Origin: Syntrophobacter sp. DG_60
GTDB taxonomy: Bacteria > Desulfobacterota > Desulfofervidia > Desulfofervidales > DG-60
DNA length: 18,042 nucleotides
Direction: 5' to 3'
Assembly (NCBI GenBank): GCA_001304365.1
Contig: LJNA01000010.1
Coordinates: forward strand, 1 to 18,042
Under the pieces are notes generated by a model. The model was not told where the DNA came from, ran no database searches, and saw only the letters and a list, made by a program, of their open reading frames with translations. This document shows, piece after piece, positions 1 to 7,445 of this stretch (position 1 is the stretch's first letter; every line of letters starts with the position of its first letter). The position numbers were made by a program, and so were the translations under genes.

Positions 1-48
1 CACCCTATCCATGAACGTGTTGAATCAGAAGGGGTTGTTATCAGGTGA
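1..48 (+). CDS. MNT-type nucleotidyltransferase, C-terminal end only (partial)
   Basis: Only the last 15 codons are inside the window, ending in TGA at 46-48. The readable tail, HPIHERVESEGVVIR, resembles the conserved end of minimal nucleotidyltransferase (MNT) proteins, where a hydrophobic 'E-G-V-V-(I/L)-(Y/R)' segment closes the domain. The stop overlaps the GTG start of the next gene (GTGA, 4 bases), which is the usual arrangement of MNT-HEPN pairs. In characterised pairs the MNT partner neutralises the HEPN toxin by nucleotidylating it. The catalytic 'GSxAxG' region lies outside the window, so the call rests on the short tail and the HEPN partner. Confidence 0.5.
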   Translation, partial: HPIHERVESEGVVIR

Positions 49-445
49 GAAAAGAACTTATTCAGTATCGCTTACAGAAAGCGAGGGAAACTCTAGAAGA
101 TGCTGGACTCCTTATTTCAAATAATCGCCTTACCTCTGCAGTCAATAGACTATATTACAGTCTTTTTTATGCAGTTCTTGCTTTGTTGCAAACAAAGGAC
201 CTTGCAAGTTCAAAACATTCTGGTGTTCATTCCCTCTTTAATCAACATTTTGTGAAAATCGGTGTTGTATCTAAAGAAACAGGGCTTTTTATGGAGAATT
301 GTCTGAGGATAGAAGAGAAGGTGATTATATTGATTACACGGAATTTAGTCTTAATGAAGTCAAGGAGAAGTTAAAAAAATGTGGAGTTTATCTTAAGGAG
401 ATAGAAAAGGTAACATTGGAATTAATGGGACACACAGATGAATGA
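45..445 (+). pseudogene. HEPN-domain protein, frameshifted (MNT/HEPN module)
   Basis: Translation starts at GTG 45, overlapping the MNT stop by 4 bases. The first ~85 codons show the HEPN pattern: a helical N-terminus (RKELIQYRLQKARETLEDAG), then NRLYYSLFYAVLALL and KHSGVHSLF. Near 297-300 the frame changes. The original frame runs on to a stop at 372-374, giving a 109-residue product with an atypical tail. The frame one base earlier reads LSEDRREGDYIDYTEF and then a helical tail ending at TGA 443-445, which is the normal HEPN C-terminus. One missing A in 'GAGAATTG' would explain the shift; repaired, the product is about 133 residues. HEPN proteins paired with MNT are RNase-type toxins, so loss of the C-terminal helix may abolish function. 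A sequencing error in an A run is the alternative. The family call is firm; the functional state is uncertain. Confidence 0.75.
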
Positions 446-486
446 CATCTTTGGTATCATTTTGAGATAGGGGTGATAAAACCTTC

Positions 487-903
487 ATGCATATAGAAGT
501 AGTTGCAGCAATTATTGAAAATAATGAAAAATCCTCATTGCCAAAAGAAAATCTGATGATGAGCTGTCTAATAGGTGGGAGTTCCCTGGTGGAAAGATAA
601 GAGAGGATGAAACACCAGAGCAATGTTTAAAAAAGGGAGATAAAAGAGGAGTTAGGGATGGATATTAAAGTAGGGGAATTTATTACCTCAAGTACATTTA
701 CCTATCCTCATATCTCTATTGAGCTTCTAGCTTATTTTGCAAAGTGGAAGGATGGAAATATAAAGACATTGGCCCATGGTGAGCTAAAGTGGGTGTTTGC
801 TAAAGAGCTTCTAGACTATGATTTTGCAGACGCTGATTTACCCATAGTTAAAAACTTGATTTTACAAACCCATAAAATCAATGAGATTCCTGGAGACTTG
901 TAG
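487..903 (+). pseudogene. Nudix hydrolase (MutT / 8-oxo-dGTP diphosphatase-like), two compensating frameshifts
   Basis: The start is ATG 487 behind a plausible ribosome site (AGGGGTG at about 469-475). The protein begins MHIEVVAAIIENNEK. One A is then missing from an A run near 525-530 ('gaaaaatcctc'), after which the next frame reads ILIAKRKSDDELSNRWEFPG. A complete Nudix box follows: G-K-I-R-E-D-E, then seven residues, then a disrupted R-E-I-K-E-E-L-G-M. The disruption is one extra A at about 629-634 (TTAAAAAAGGG), and the original frame resumes and ends at TAG 901-903. Repaired, the product is about 138 residues, a normal length for MutT proteins that hydrolyse oxidised nucleotides. As sequenced, only the C-terminal ~80 codons are open. 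The two changes cancel, so the gene is either recently broken or misread. Confidence 0.75.
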
Positions 904-931
904 ATCCATAGAGACTATTTCTATCAGTTTC

Positions 932-2053
932 CTAATCTCTATCTCCATCTAGATACTTTCTTGGGTTTCTTGAGCCAAGGGCACAGACTATGTCATAACT
1001 GATAGTACCAGCCTTTTTGGCAATTTCTTCAGCAGTAATGAATTCTTTTCCTTGCCCTCCCAGGACTACTACCTCTTGTTCCACATCAATATCAGGAATT
1101 TGAGTTATATCTACCATGGTAAGGTGCATGCATACAGTGCCCAAAACCCTGGCACGCATCCCTTTTATTAAAATCTCTCCTTTGTTAGAAAGGCTTCTGG
1201 GGAATCCATGGTCATAGCCTATAGGTAAAACTGCCACCTTTGTCTCTTTATCAGTGACAAATGTGTGACCATAACTAATACCTGTCTTTGGGGGCAATTT
1301 TTTTAAGTAAATGATCTTTGTTTTAAAACTCATGGCCTGTTTGAGAGCGATTTTTTCATGCAGTGCATCAGTGGGATAAATGCCGTAGATGCTTAAACCT
1401 GGTCGAATTACTTGAAACTGGCTTTCTTTATACTGAAGTGCAGCAGCACTATTAGCGATGTGGTTATATTTGAGGTTTATGCCTAAATTTTTGGCTTCTT
1501 CAATGATTTTTTTAAATCTGCTTATCTGTTTTTGAGTAAATATAGGGTTTGTTTCTGCCACAGCTAAGTGAGATGTTAAACCCTTAAGGTTTAAACCTGG
1601 CAACTTTCTCAAGGTGCTTAAAAAAGATATAGCCTCCTTATAAAAGATGCCTAATCTCCCCATACCTGTATCAATCTTTGCATAAATGGGTATATCTTTT
1701 TTATTTTCTTTGGCTATATCTGATAGGGCCTTAGCCAGTTCCATAGAATAAACCACTGGGGTTAATTTATAAGAGGATACTGTTTCTGCATCTTTAGGGA
1801 ATATGCCCAATAAAATGATAATAGGGACAGAAATACCTGCCTTCCTTAACTCCATGCCCTCTTCTACATAGCTTACTGCCAAAAAATCTGCCCCTTCAGC
1901 TATAAGTGTCTCAGATATGGGAATCATACCATGACCATAGGCATCGGCCTTAACCACAGGCATGATTTTAACCTTAGGGCCTACAAGTGCCTTTATGGCC
2001 TTAAAATTGTGTCTAATAGCAGATAAATCTATCTCTACCCACCCTGATAGCAT
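932..2053 (-). CDS. alr: Alanine racemase (PLP-dependent)
   Basis: The 373-residue product has the usual length for Alr, which interconverts L- and D-alanine in the cytoplasm for peptidoglycan synthesis. The N-terminal TIM-barrel carries the PLP lysine in VVKADAYGHG (Lys35). The other catalytic base is the tyrosine of GISYGHTF (Tyr261), and the C-terminal beta domain includes VLPIGYDHGFPR (about 275-286), ARVLGTVCMHLTMVDI (301-316) and the closing CALGSRNPRKY. In many Alr proteins the 'CMDQ' motif carries Asp; here the position after CM is His (Cys308-Met309-His310), a modest departure near the active site. The ATG at 2053 lies inside the end of recD2 (19-base overlap), suggesting co-transcription and coupled translation. 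The converging Nudix gene ends 28 bases away. Confidence 0.96.
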   Translation of the reverse strand: MLSGWVEIDLSAIRHNFKAIKALVGPKVKIMPVVKADAYGHGMIPISETLIAEGADFLAVSYVEEGMELRKAGISVPIIILLGIFPKDAETVSSYKLTPVVYSMELAKALSDIAKENKKDIPIYAKIDTGMGRLGIFYKEAISFLSTLRKLPGLNLKGLTSHLAVAETNPIFTQKQISRFKKIIEEAKNLGINLKYNHIANSAAALQYKESQFQVIRPGLSIYGIYPTDALHEKIALKQAMSFKTKIIYLKKLPPKTGISYGHTFVTDKETKVAVLPIGYDHGFPRSLSNKGEILIKGMRARVLGTVCMHLTMVDITQIPDIDVEQEVVVLGGQGKEFITAEEIAKKAGTISYDIVCALGSRNPRKYLDGDRD

Positions 2054-4194
2054 GACTTTATCCTCATTTTTAAGTAAGTATTCCTTATTATGGGTTTATT
2101 ATTCTTTACAGATATAGCTATGGCCCTTGCGGTGCTCAGTAAAATAAATAGCTCTTTACTTCTAGTAAGGGCTGTATAGAAGAGGTTACGCTGAAGCATG
2201 ATATAATGAGACATTTGAAGTGGCATAATCACACACTTTACTTCTGAGCCTTGATATTTATGCACTGTGCAGGCATAGGCCAGAATGAGCTCATCCAATT
2301 CTTCTTTTTCGTATTTTATAGAGCCCCATCCAAAATCCACATAAGTTATTTCTTCTTCATTATCGATTTCTATTATTTTGCCCACATCTCCATTGAACAC
2401 CTCTTTATTGTAATTATTTTTTATTTGCATAACCTTATCACCCACTCTAAACCTTCTAGCAATAAACAAAATTTCTGGCTTCTCAGGCGAGGCTGGGTTA
2501 ATTATTCCCTGAAGCTCTTTATTAAGGTTGTCTGTTCCTAAGATGCCCCTTTTCATAGGGGAAAGCACCTGTATTTCCTGATAGGGGTCAAAGCCATGTA
2601 TATTTATAAGTTTTAAGAGCCCATTCTTTAAATGCTCAAGTGCTTTTCCTTCATCCTCCTGGGAAATAAATAAAAAATCCCCTCCTTTAGGGATGATATA
2701 CATTCCCTGATTTACCCTGTGGGCATTTTTCACAATGGTGCTTCCTTCTGCCTGCCTAAAGATCTTTGTGAGCCTGGTTACTTCAATCAGATTAGAGTCT
2801 ATGATATCCCTTAACACAAGGCCTGGCCCTATACTGGGCAGTTGATCCACATCCCCTACCAAGATGAGGTTACATCCTTCTGGCACCGTCTTTAAAAAGT
2901 GATACATAAGTAGTAGGTCTATCATAGAGACTTCATCTAAAATAATTATATGGGCATCTAATGGATTTTTCTCATTTTTCCTAAATTCATTGGTCTTAGG
3001 GTTGTATTCAAGCAAGCGGTGGATGGTCTTGGCCTCCTTCCCTGTAACGTCCTCCATACGCTTTGCTGCCTTACCCGTGGGTGCGGCAAGAAGAACTTTA
3101 AAATCCTTAATTTGTGCTAATTTTAGGATAAATTTTATGGTTTGGGTCTTTCCTGTTCCCGGTCCACCAGTAATAACAGAAATCTTCTTAATAAATGCAC
3201 AAATAATGGCATTTATTTGCTCAGTGGAGAGTCTAATGTCTGATTCTTTTTCCAATCTGGAGACAATAGTAGTGATCTCATCAGAGGTAATAATCTCCTT
3301 AATAAGTGCATTTTTAGCCATATATGCTATCTTTTTAGCTACTTCTGTTTCCATTTTATAAAATGAAGGAAGGTATATCCTTTCTTCTTCAGCTACCAGA
3401 TGGCTGCCAACCATATTTTGTAATATTTTAGCTATTTTATTTGCTGAAAGTCCCAGGGTTTGAGATGATTCAGAGAGGAGCTCATCTCTATAAAGGAAGC
3501 AGTGCCCATGTTCTATGGCCTGCTGGATAGTAAAGGTTAGGCCAGCCCTAATCCGATGTGGATCCTCGAGGCTAAAGCCTATATTTTTAGCAATATTATC
3601 AGCCTTTTTAAAACCTATTCCCCTTATATCATAAATAAGCTGATAGGGGTTTTTATTGATTATCTCAACAGCACTTTCTTGATAGGCTTTGTAGATCTTC
3701 CATATATAGCCCAGAGGGATTTCATATCTTGAAAGGAATGCAGCCAGTCTCTGGACAGTTCTAGCCCTTTTCCAGGATGCTTTTATATCCTCAAGCTTTG
3801 TAAGGCCAATGCCAGAGATCTCAAGAAGCCTTTCAGGTTCTTCATCCATAATGGCTATAGTATCTTTCCCAAACGCATCTACTATCCTCTTTGCCAATAC
3901 AGGGCCAATGCCCTTTACCAGACCCGAGGAGAGGAAGAGGGATATAGAATCGATGTCTGAAAGGGAGGGAATGCAACTATGGAAGCTAAACTGTTTTCCA
4001 TATTTAGGATGTTTCCCCCATTGTCCCTTTAGGTTATATAAAATACCCTCTTTTAAAAGCTCTGGGTCATAATTTCCCACAGCAGTGAAATCTGAATCCT
4101 TTGATCTAAAGGAAAGGACACAAAAAAGGCTATCAGGGTTTGAATATACAGTATAAAGAAACCTTCCTGTAACCTCTTCTTCTATGTTAGCCAT
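2035..4194 (-). CDS. recD2: RecD2-type ATP-dependent DNA helicase
   Basis: This 719-residue superfamily 1B helicase unwinds DNA with 5'-3' polarity. The N-terminus has an OB-like region and helix-hairpin-helix segments (GLVKGIGPVLAKRIVDAFG ~91-109, ISGIGLTKLEDI ~126-137, IRGIGFKKADNIA ~190-202) typical of RecD2 and absent from RecBCD-type RecD. The motor follows: Q-motif LSTEQINAI (~322-330), Walker A GGPGTGKT (343-350), Walker B LDEVSM (419-424), motif III GDVDQLPSIGPG (447-458), and late motifs AYACTVHKYQGSE (~639-651) and RNLFYTALTRSKE (~669-681). RecD2 occurs mostly in bacteria without RecBC and acts in replication-fork repair. ATG 4194 has only a weak ribosome site. The gene is first in a pair with alr. 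Confidence 0.95.
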   Translation of the reverse strand: MANIEEEVTGRFLYTVYSNPDSLFCVLSFRSKDSDFTAVGNYDPELLKEGILYNLKGQWGKHPKYGKQFSFHSCIPSLSDIDSISLFLSSGLVKGIGPVLAKRIVDAFGKDTIAIMDEEPERLLEISGIGLTKLEDIKASWKRARTVQRLAAFLSRYEIPLGYIWKIYKAYQESAVEIINKNPYQLIYDIRGIGFKKADNIAKNIGFSLEDPHRIRAGLTFTIQQAIEHGHCFLYRDELLSESSQTLGLSANKIAKILQNMVGSHLVAEEERIYLPSFYKMETEVAKKIAYMAKNALIKEIITSDEITTIVSRLEKESDIRLSTEQINAIICAFIKKISVITGGPGTGKTQTIKFILKLAQIKDFKVLLAAPTGKAAKRMEDVTGKEAKTIHRLLEYNPKTNEFRKNEKNPLDAHIIILDEVSMIDLLLMYHFLKTVPEGCNLILVGDVDQLPSIGPGLVLRDIIDSNLIEVTRLTKIFRQAEGSTIVKNAHRVNQGMYIIPKGGDFLFISQEDEGKALEHLKNGLLKLINIHGFDPYQEIQVLSPMKRGILGTDNLNKELQGIINPASPEKPEILFIARRFRVGDKVMQIKNNYNKEVFNGDVGKIIEIDNEEEITYVDFGWGSIKYEKEELDELILAYACTVHKYQGSEVKCVIMPLQMSHYIMLQRNLFYTALTRSKELFILLSTARAIAISVKNNKPIIRNTYLKMRIKSCYQGG

Positions 4195-4225
4195 ATTTGT
4201 TCATGCCCAGGAAACTATAAAAATT

Positions 4226-4293
4226 GCCGCAGATTTTCGCAGATAGCCGCATTTTTTTAGTGATTTCTGTGTAAATCTGTGTATTTCTATGGC
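4226..4293. repeat. Intergenic CTGTGT/GCAGA-type palindromic repeat
   Basis: The left arm is GCCGCAGATTTTCGCAGATA. The right arm, read on the minus strand, is GCCATAGAAATACACAGATT followed by TACACAGAAATCAC. Both arms carry '(G/A)CAGATTT-x-(C)GCAGA'-style units in opposite orientation around a central run of T (4252-4258). Such AT-rich 'atCTGTGTaaatCTGTG' elements occur dispersed between genes in several bacterial groups. Only one copy lies in this window, so 'dispersed repeat' is inference. It fills most of the gap between recD2 and the repeat-protein gene and could fold in RNA. Confidence 0.45.
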
Positions 4294-4311
4294 TTTAATC
4301 AAATTTTATTC

Positions 4312-5667
4312 TCAAAATTTTAAAAGGTAAAAAATCTTGAAATATCTCCTCTCTTTCTCTGTTATATATTGAAAAATCCCGGCTAATAGTGAAACTTTTT
4401 TGTAGTTTGCCCTTTTTTCAAGGCCTAAAAGAAATGAAAAATGTTTTGATTCTAATTCCTCTGTCTTTTTATATCTATAGGTGCCCCATAATAGATTTGT
4501 GTATTCATAGCCTAATCCGCTTTCATGATAATAGATGCGAAGCAATGGCGTAATATTTCTTTCAAATCCTTCATGTTCTATAGGCAATATGGCTGGGAAA
4601 TATGATTTTACTTGTTCTGCCTGTGACCTATAATAAAAAATAGGCAAAAATTTAAACAATTTTAAAGTAGGTTTCCCTTCTTTATCATATCTTCTTTCAT
4701 AGCGGTTAAAGAAAACAAAATAATCAGTAACTATCTTTTCTCCTATAGTAGTATCTAATTCATGCTTATATAAGGGGTATAGGATATAGAAGCTTTTTAG
4801 CTTCTTTGTTCTTTTATAACTGAATAGAGGCAAAAATTTTATCTCTTTACGGTGATCTCCTTTTGCCCAACTAAAAAATGGCCATGGGAAATCCCAGCGC
4901 CTGTAATCGCCACATCTGTAAAAATAAAAAAATGGCCAAAGGATTGTAGTAGAGCGGCTAAAAAGGGTTTTTTGAGAAATATAAAAAGGAAAGACAGAGA
5001 AATAGTACTTTGGAGATGTATCTAAGTCAGTCCTTTGATGAATAATGATTGGCCAGAGATAAAATCTCTTATAAAATTCCCCCTCTTTTTCATCCCTGCC
5101 ATAAAATGGTAAAAATTTTATGGCCTTCCTCCCACTTCCTTTATGATAGGTAAATATGGGTCCAAAGAAGCGGTATGTTCTAAGTTCTCCTTCTCTTGAA
5201 AAAGTGTATATAGGCCAGAGGGTAAAGGTAATTTCATCTTTCCCAAATCTGTCTCTAAATTTACCATAAAATGGAAAAAAACCTCTATATCTTTCCCCAT
5301 CCTTTGTCTTTCCCCAAAAGAAAGGAAATATCTCTGTATAACCTCTTTCTTTATTAGCCAATAACAAAAGGGAAAATTTTGTTTCTTCTCTACCTCTTTC
5401 ATATCTGAACAATGGGTAAAGGAAGTGCCATGAAGTCTGTTCAGGTGTTCTCTGATAAGATATAAGTGGCCTTATAGAAAAACTCTTTTTTTCTGGGGTA
5501 TGGCCATATGAAAAAATGGGGCCCAAGGCATCAATATCTTTTGTTTCTTCATCGGATCGATAATCAAATAGAGGAGAGAAGTGAATATCTGCATTAGCCC
5601 TGACAGAAAATAACAGAACAAATAAGAGAATATACTCTTTTCTAAGCAGCTTCTGTGGCTTAACCAA
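4312..5667 (-). CDS. Exported protein with ~18-residue proline-centred tandem repeats (unknown function)
   Basis: The 451-residue product is not a family I recognise. A signal peptide is clear: basic MVKPQKLLRKEY, hydrophobic ILLFVLLFSV, then a likely cut after RANA (~residue 26). The mature part is a chain of short units of the type x-P-(L/F/I)-(F/Y/I)-x-(Y/F/H), such as SPLFDY, GPIFSY, YPLFRY, FPFYGK, WPIYTF, WPFFYF and LPLFSY. Their prolines fall near residues 32, 50, 67, 85, 115, 132, 152, 170, 187, 206, 227, 245, 263, 280 and 298. Alternating aromatic/charged strands and a C-terminal Phe suggest a beta-rich, possibly outer-membrane fold. The start is TTG 5667; upstream stops exclude a longer frame and the next residues already form the signal peptide. 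It lies 18 bases after mlaD and probably shares its mRNA, so it may serve the lipid transporter. Confidence 0.8.
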   Translation of the reverse strand: MVKPQKLLRKEYILLFVLLFSVRANADIHFSPLFDYRSDEETKDIDALGPIFSYGHTPEKKSFSIRPLISYQRTPEQTSWHFLYPLFRYERGREETKFSLLLLANKERGYTEIFPFFWGKTKDGERYRGFFPFYGKFRDRFGKDEITFTLWPIYTFSREGELRTYRFFGPIFTYHKGSGRKAIKFLPFYGRDEKEGEFYKRFYLWPIIIHQRTDLDTSPKYYFSVFPFYISQKTLFSRSTTILWPFFYFYRCGDYRRWDFPWPFFSWAKGDHRKEIKFLPLFSYKRTKKLKSFYILYPLYKHELDTTIGEKIVTDYFVFFNRYERRYDKEGKPTLKLFKFLPIFYYRSQAEQVKSYFPAILPIEHEGFERNITPLLRIYYHESGLGYEYTNLLWGTYRYKKTEELESKHFSFLLGLEKRANYKKVSLLAGIFQYITEKERRYFKIFYLLKF

Positions 5668-5685
5668 TTTTTGATTTATCCACTC

Positions 5686-6588
5686 TTACTTAACAATGCC
5701 TATAGTAGTGCCAATTACACTTATAGGGGTCTCTTCTTTCACTGTTTCAGCAGTCTTCTTTATATCCCTAACTGCTTCTTTTGTCTCTTTATAAAGGCTA
5801 TCATCAGCAATCAATTTTCCCAATGTCCCCTCCCCTGCCTCTACGCGTCTTACCATATTGTTTATACGATCCAGGGTATCTCTGGCCTGATTGTAAAAAT
5901 CTTCATCGTTTATTAGTTTCCCCACAGTTCCTTGCCCACTTTCTACCTTGGCTATTATATTATCCAGACGGTCTACTTCGTCTTTAAATTTAGAATAAAG
6001 TGCATCATCATTTATTAACTTTCCTAATGTACCTTGGCCTTTATTTATCTTCTCTAAAATATCATTCATATTAGAGGACACCTCTTTTAAGTGCTCGGTG
6101 GCCTGTTTTAGGCTTTCTTTTTCTGATTCAAGATAATCATTTATATGATCTAAGGTAAGGCTAGCATCATTTATAATCTCATCTATATTGGATACAGAGG
6201 TAGTATTTGTAATTACTTTATTAAGCCTTACGGGCTCAGAAGAACCCTGAATAATCTCTACAGATTTTGTTCCTACCAATCCATGGCCCCTAACACTGGC
6301 CTGAGCATCTTCTGCAATCTTTACAGAGGGGTTTATAAGCATAACCACATCTGCCTTCCCATCCTTTGTAAGCAATATATCCTTTACTTGTCCTATCCGC
6401 ACACCTGCCATTTGCACTGAATTGTTTACCTTAAGACCTGAGACATCATCAAAAATGGCATGAATCTCATATCCCCTCATGACCAAAAGCCTCTTGTGTT
6501 TTGTAATCTTGACAGTCAGATAACCCAGGGCAATTAATCCTATGAGGACAAAGATACCTACTTTAAAAGCCAGCCCTACACTTTTCAT
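5686..6588 (-). CDS. mlaD: MlaD-type MCE-domain lipid-binding protein
   Basis: The 300-residue protein has one N-terminal membrane anchor (~8-28) and an MCE/MlaD domain (~38-116) with the characteristic GLKVNNSVQMAGVRIGQV segment and the GLVGTKSVEI end. In characterised systems MCE proteins form hexameric periplasmic rings that carry phospholipid between the MlaFE transporter and the outer membrane. A helical region (~135-182) follows, then three repeats starting GQGTLGKLIND, GQGTVGKLIND and GEGTLGKLIAD (~184, 218, 252), spaced exactly 34 residues apart. The tail is therefore longer than in E. coli MlaD (about 180 residues). The start ATG 6588 has a strong ribosome site (GGAGG, 7 bases before the ATG). 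It is 18 bases downstream of mlaE. Confidence 0.92.
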   Translation of the reverse strand: MKSVGLAFKVGIFVLIGLIALGYLTVKITKHKRLLVMRGYEIHAIFDDVSGLKVNNSVQMAGVRIGQVKDILLTKDGKADVVMLINPSVKIAEDAQASVRGHGLVGTKSVEIIQGSSEPVRLNKVITNTTSVSNIDEIINDASLTLDHINDYLESEKESLKQATEHLKEVSSNMNDILEKINKGQGTLGKLINDDALYSKFKDEVDRLDNIIAKVESGQGTVGKLINDEDFYNQARDTLDRINNMVRRVEAGEGTLGKLIADDSLYKETKEAVRDIKKTAETVKEETPISVIGTTIGIVK

Positions 6589-6606
6589 ATTTTTTCCTCC
6601 CTTTTT

Positions 6607-7365
6607 TTATGACCAAAATACTAAATAGTTAAAGATGCTGGTAAAAACATAATTATCTATTAATATAACTATAATGGAAATAACTACTGTTTCTGTAACC
6701 GCCCTTCCTACACCTTCTGCCCCTCCTTTTGTATAAAACCCTTTATAACAGGCGATAATAGGGATAAGAAAACCAAAGGTGACTGACCTAAGTAGGCCCC
6801 TTAGAATATCAGAGAATTCTACCACTTCAACCGTATTAGACATATAACCCCCAGGGTCTACACCTAAGAGCTTAGTTGAGGCCAAATAGCCTGCCAAAAC
6901 ACCACTTACATCACAGAATATAGTGAGTACTGGCACCATTACAATGCATGCCCAAAAGCGGGGCACAACTAGATAGTGAATGGGGTTTATGGCCATTACC
7001 TCTAAGGCATCTATTTGTTCAGTAACCCGCATAGTGCCCAGTTCAGCGGCATAGGCTGCCCCTACCTTGGCAGATACCATAAAGCCTGTCATCACTGGGG
7101 CAAGTTGGGCCACTACAGCCAAGGCTACAGTAGAGCCTAACCACTCTTCTGCCCCAAACTTTATAAAACCCACATAACTCCCTAAAGCCACTACCATCCC
7201 TATAAATATACCTGTAATAATGACTGCAAAAAAGGACTTTATGCCTGCAAATTCCATGTGCCTAAATATAAGGTGGCCCCTAAAGGGTGGGGTAAATAAA
7301 TAGCCAATGCTTTTACCAAAGAATATAGTTATAGATCCTAACTCACTTATAAAATTTTTAAGCAC
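6607..7365 (-). CDS. mlaE: MlaE-type lipid ABC transporter permease
   Basis: The 252-residue integral membrane protein has the MlaE/Ttg2B/YrbE length and motifs: FFAVIITGIFIGMVVALGSY, a central AQLAPVMTGFMVSAKVGAAYAAELGTMRVTEQIDALEVM region, NPIHYLVVPRFWA, and a C-terminal PIIACYKGFYTKGGAEGVGRA before the last membrane span. The central E-L-G-T-M-(R/K)-V-T-E-Q-I-D-A-L-E signature is diagnostic. MlaE dimers form the membrane core of the MlaFEDB lipid transporter. The start is GTG 7365; no ribosome site precedes it. A near-consensus promoter ends six bases before the GTG, so the mRNA may be leaderless. mlaD and the repeat-protein gene follow on the same strand. Confidence 0.94.
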   Translation of the reverse strand: MLKNFISELGSITIFFGKSIGYLFTPPFRGHLIFRHMEFAGIKSFFAVIITGIFIGMVVALGSYVGFIKFGAEEWLGSTVALAVVAQLAPVMTGFMVSAKVGAAYAAELGTMRVTEQIDALEVMAINPIHYLVVPRFWACIVMVPVLTIFCDVSGVLAGYLASTKLLGVDPGGYMSNTVEVVEFSDILRGLLRSVTFGFLIPIIACYKGFYTKGGAEGVGRAVTETVVISIIVILIDNYVFTSIFNYLVFWS

Positions 7366-7371
7366 GGTTAC

Positions 7372-7400
7372 ATTTTAAAGAAGCTTATCTTATTTTTCAA
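7372..7400 (-). promoter_or_regulatory. Sigma70-like promoter for mlaE-mlaD
   Basis: Read on the minus strand, TTGAAA (7400-7395) and TAAAAT (7377-7372) are separated by exactly 17 bases and each matches the consensus at 5 of 6 positions. Only GTAACC lies between the -10 box and the GTG start of mlaE, so transcription should begin at or within a base or two of the start codon. Confidence 0.6.
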
Positions 7401-7407
7401 GTTGTAC

Positions 7408-7437
7408 TTGACTTATTAAATGATTTGGGATTATCTT
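7408..7437 (+). promoter_or_regulatory. Possible sigma70-like promoter for mlaF
   Basis: TTGACT (7408-7413) is followed after 18 bases by TATCTT (7432-7437). The -35 box is good and the -10 box fair (4 of 6). The box ends 8 bases before the GTG chosen for mlaF. It sits back to back with the mlaE promoter, so one regulator bound near 7401-7407 could affect both. Confidence 0.4.
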
Positions 7438-7445
7438 TCTTTACT

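Noticed and set aside
904..931. Bidirectional terminator between the Nudix gene and alr
   Set aside because: Only a weak ATAGA/TCTAT hairpin without a T run is visible.
2251..4072. Plus-strand frames of 87-123 codons opposite recD2
   Set aside because: recD2 is complete with all helicase motifs on the other strand; these frames have no recognisable domain or ribosome site.
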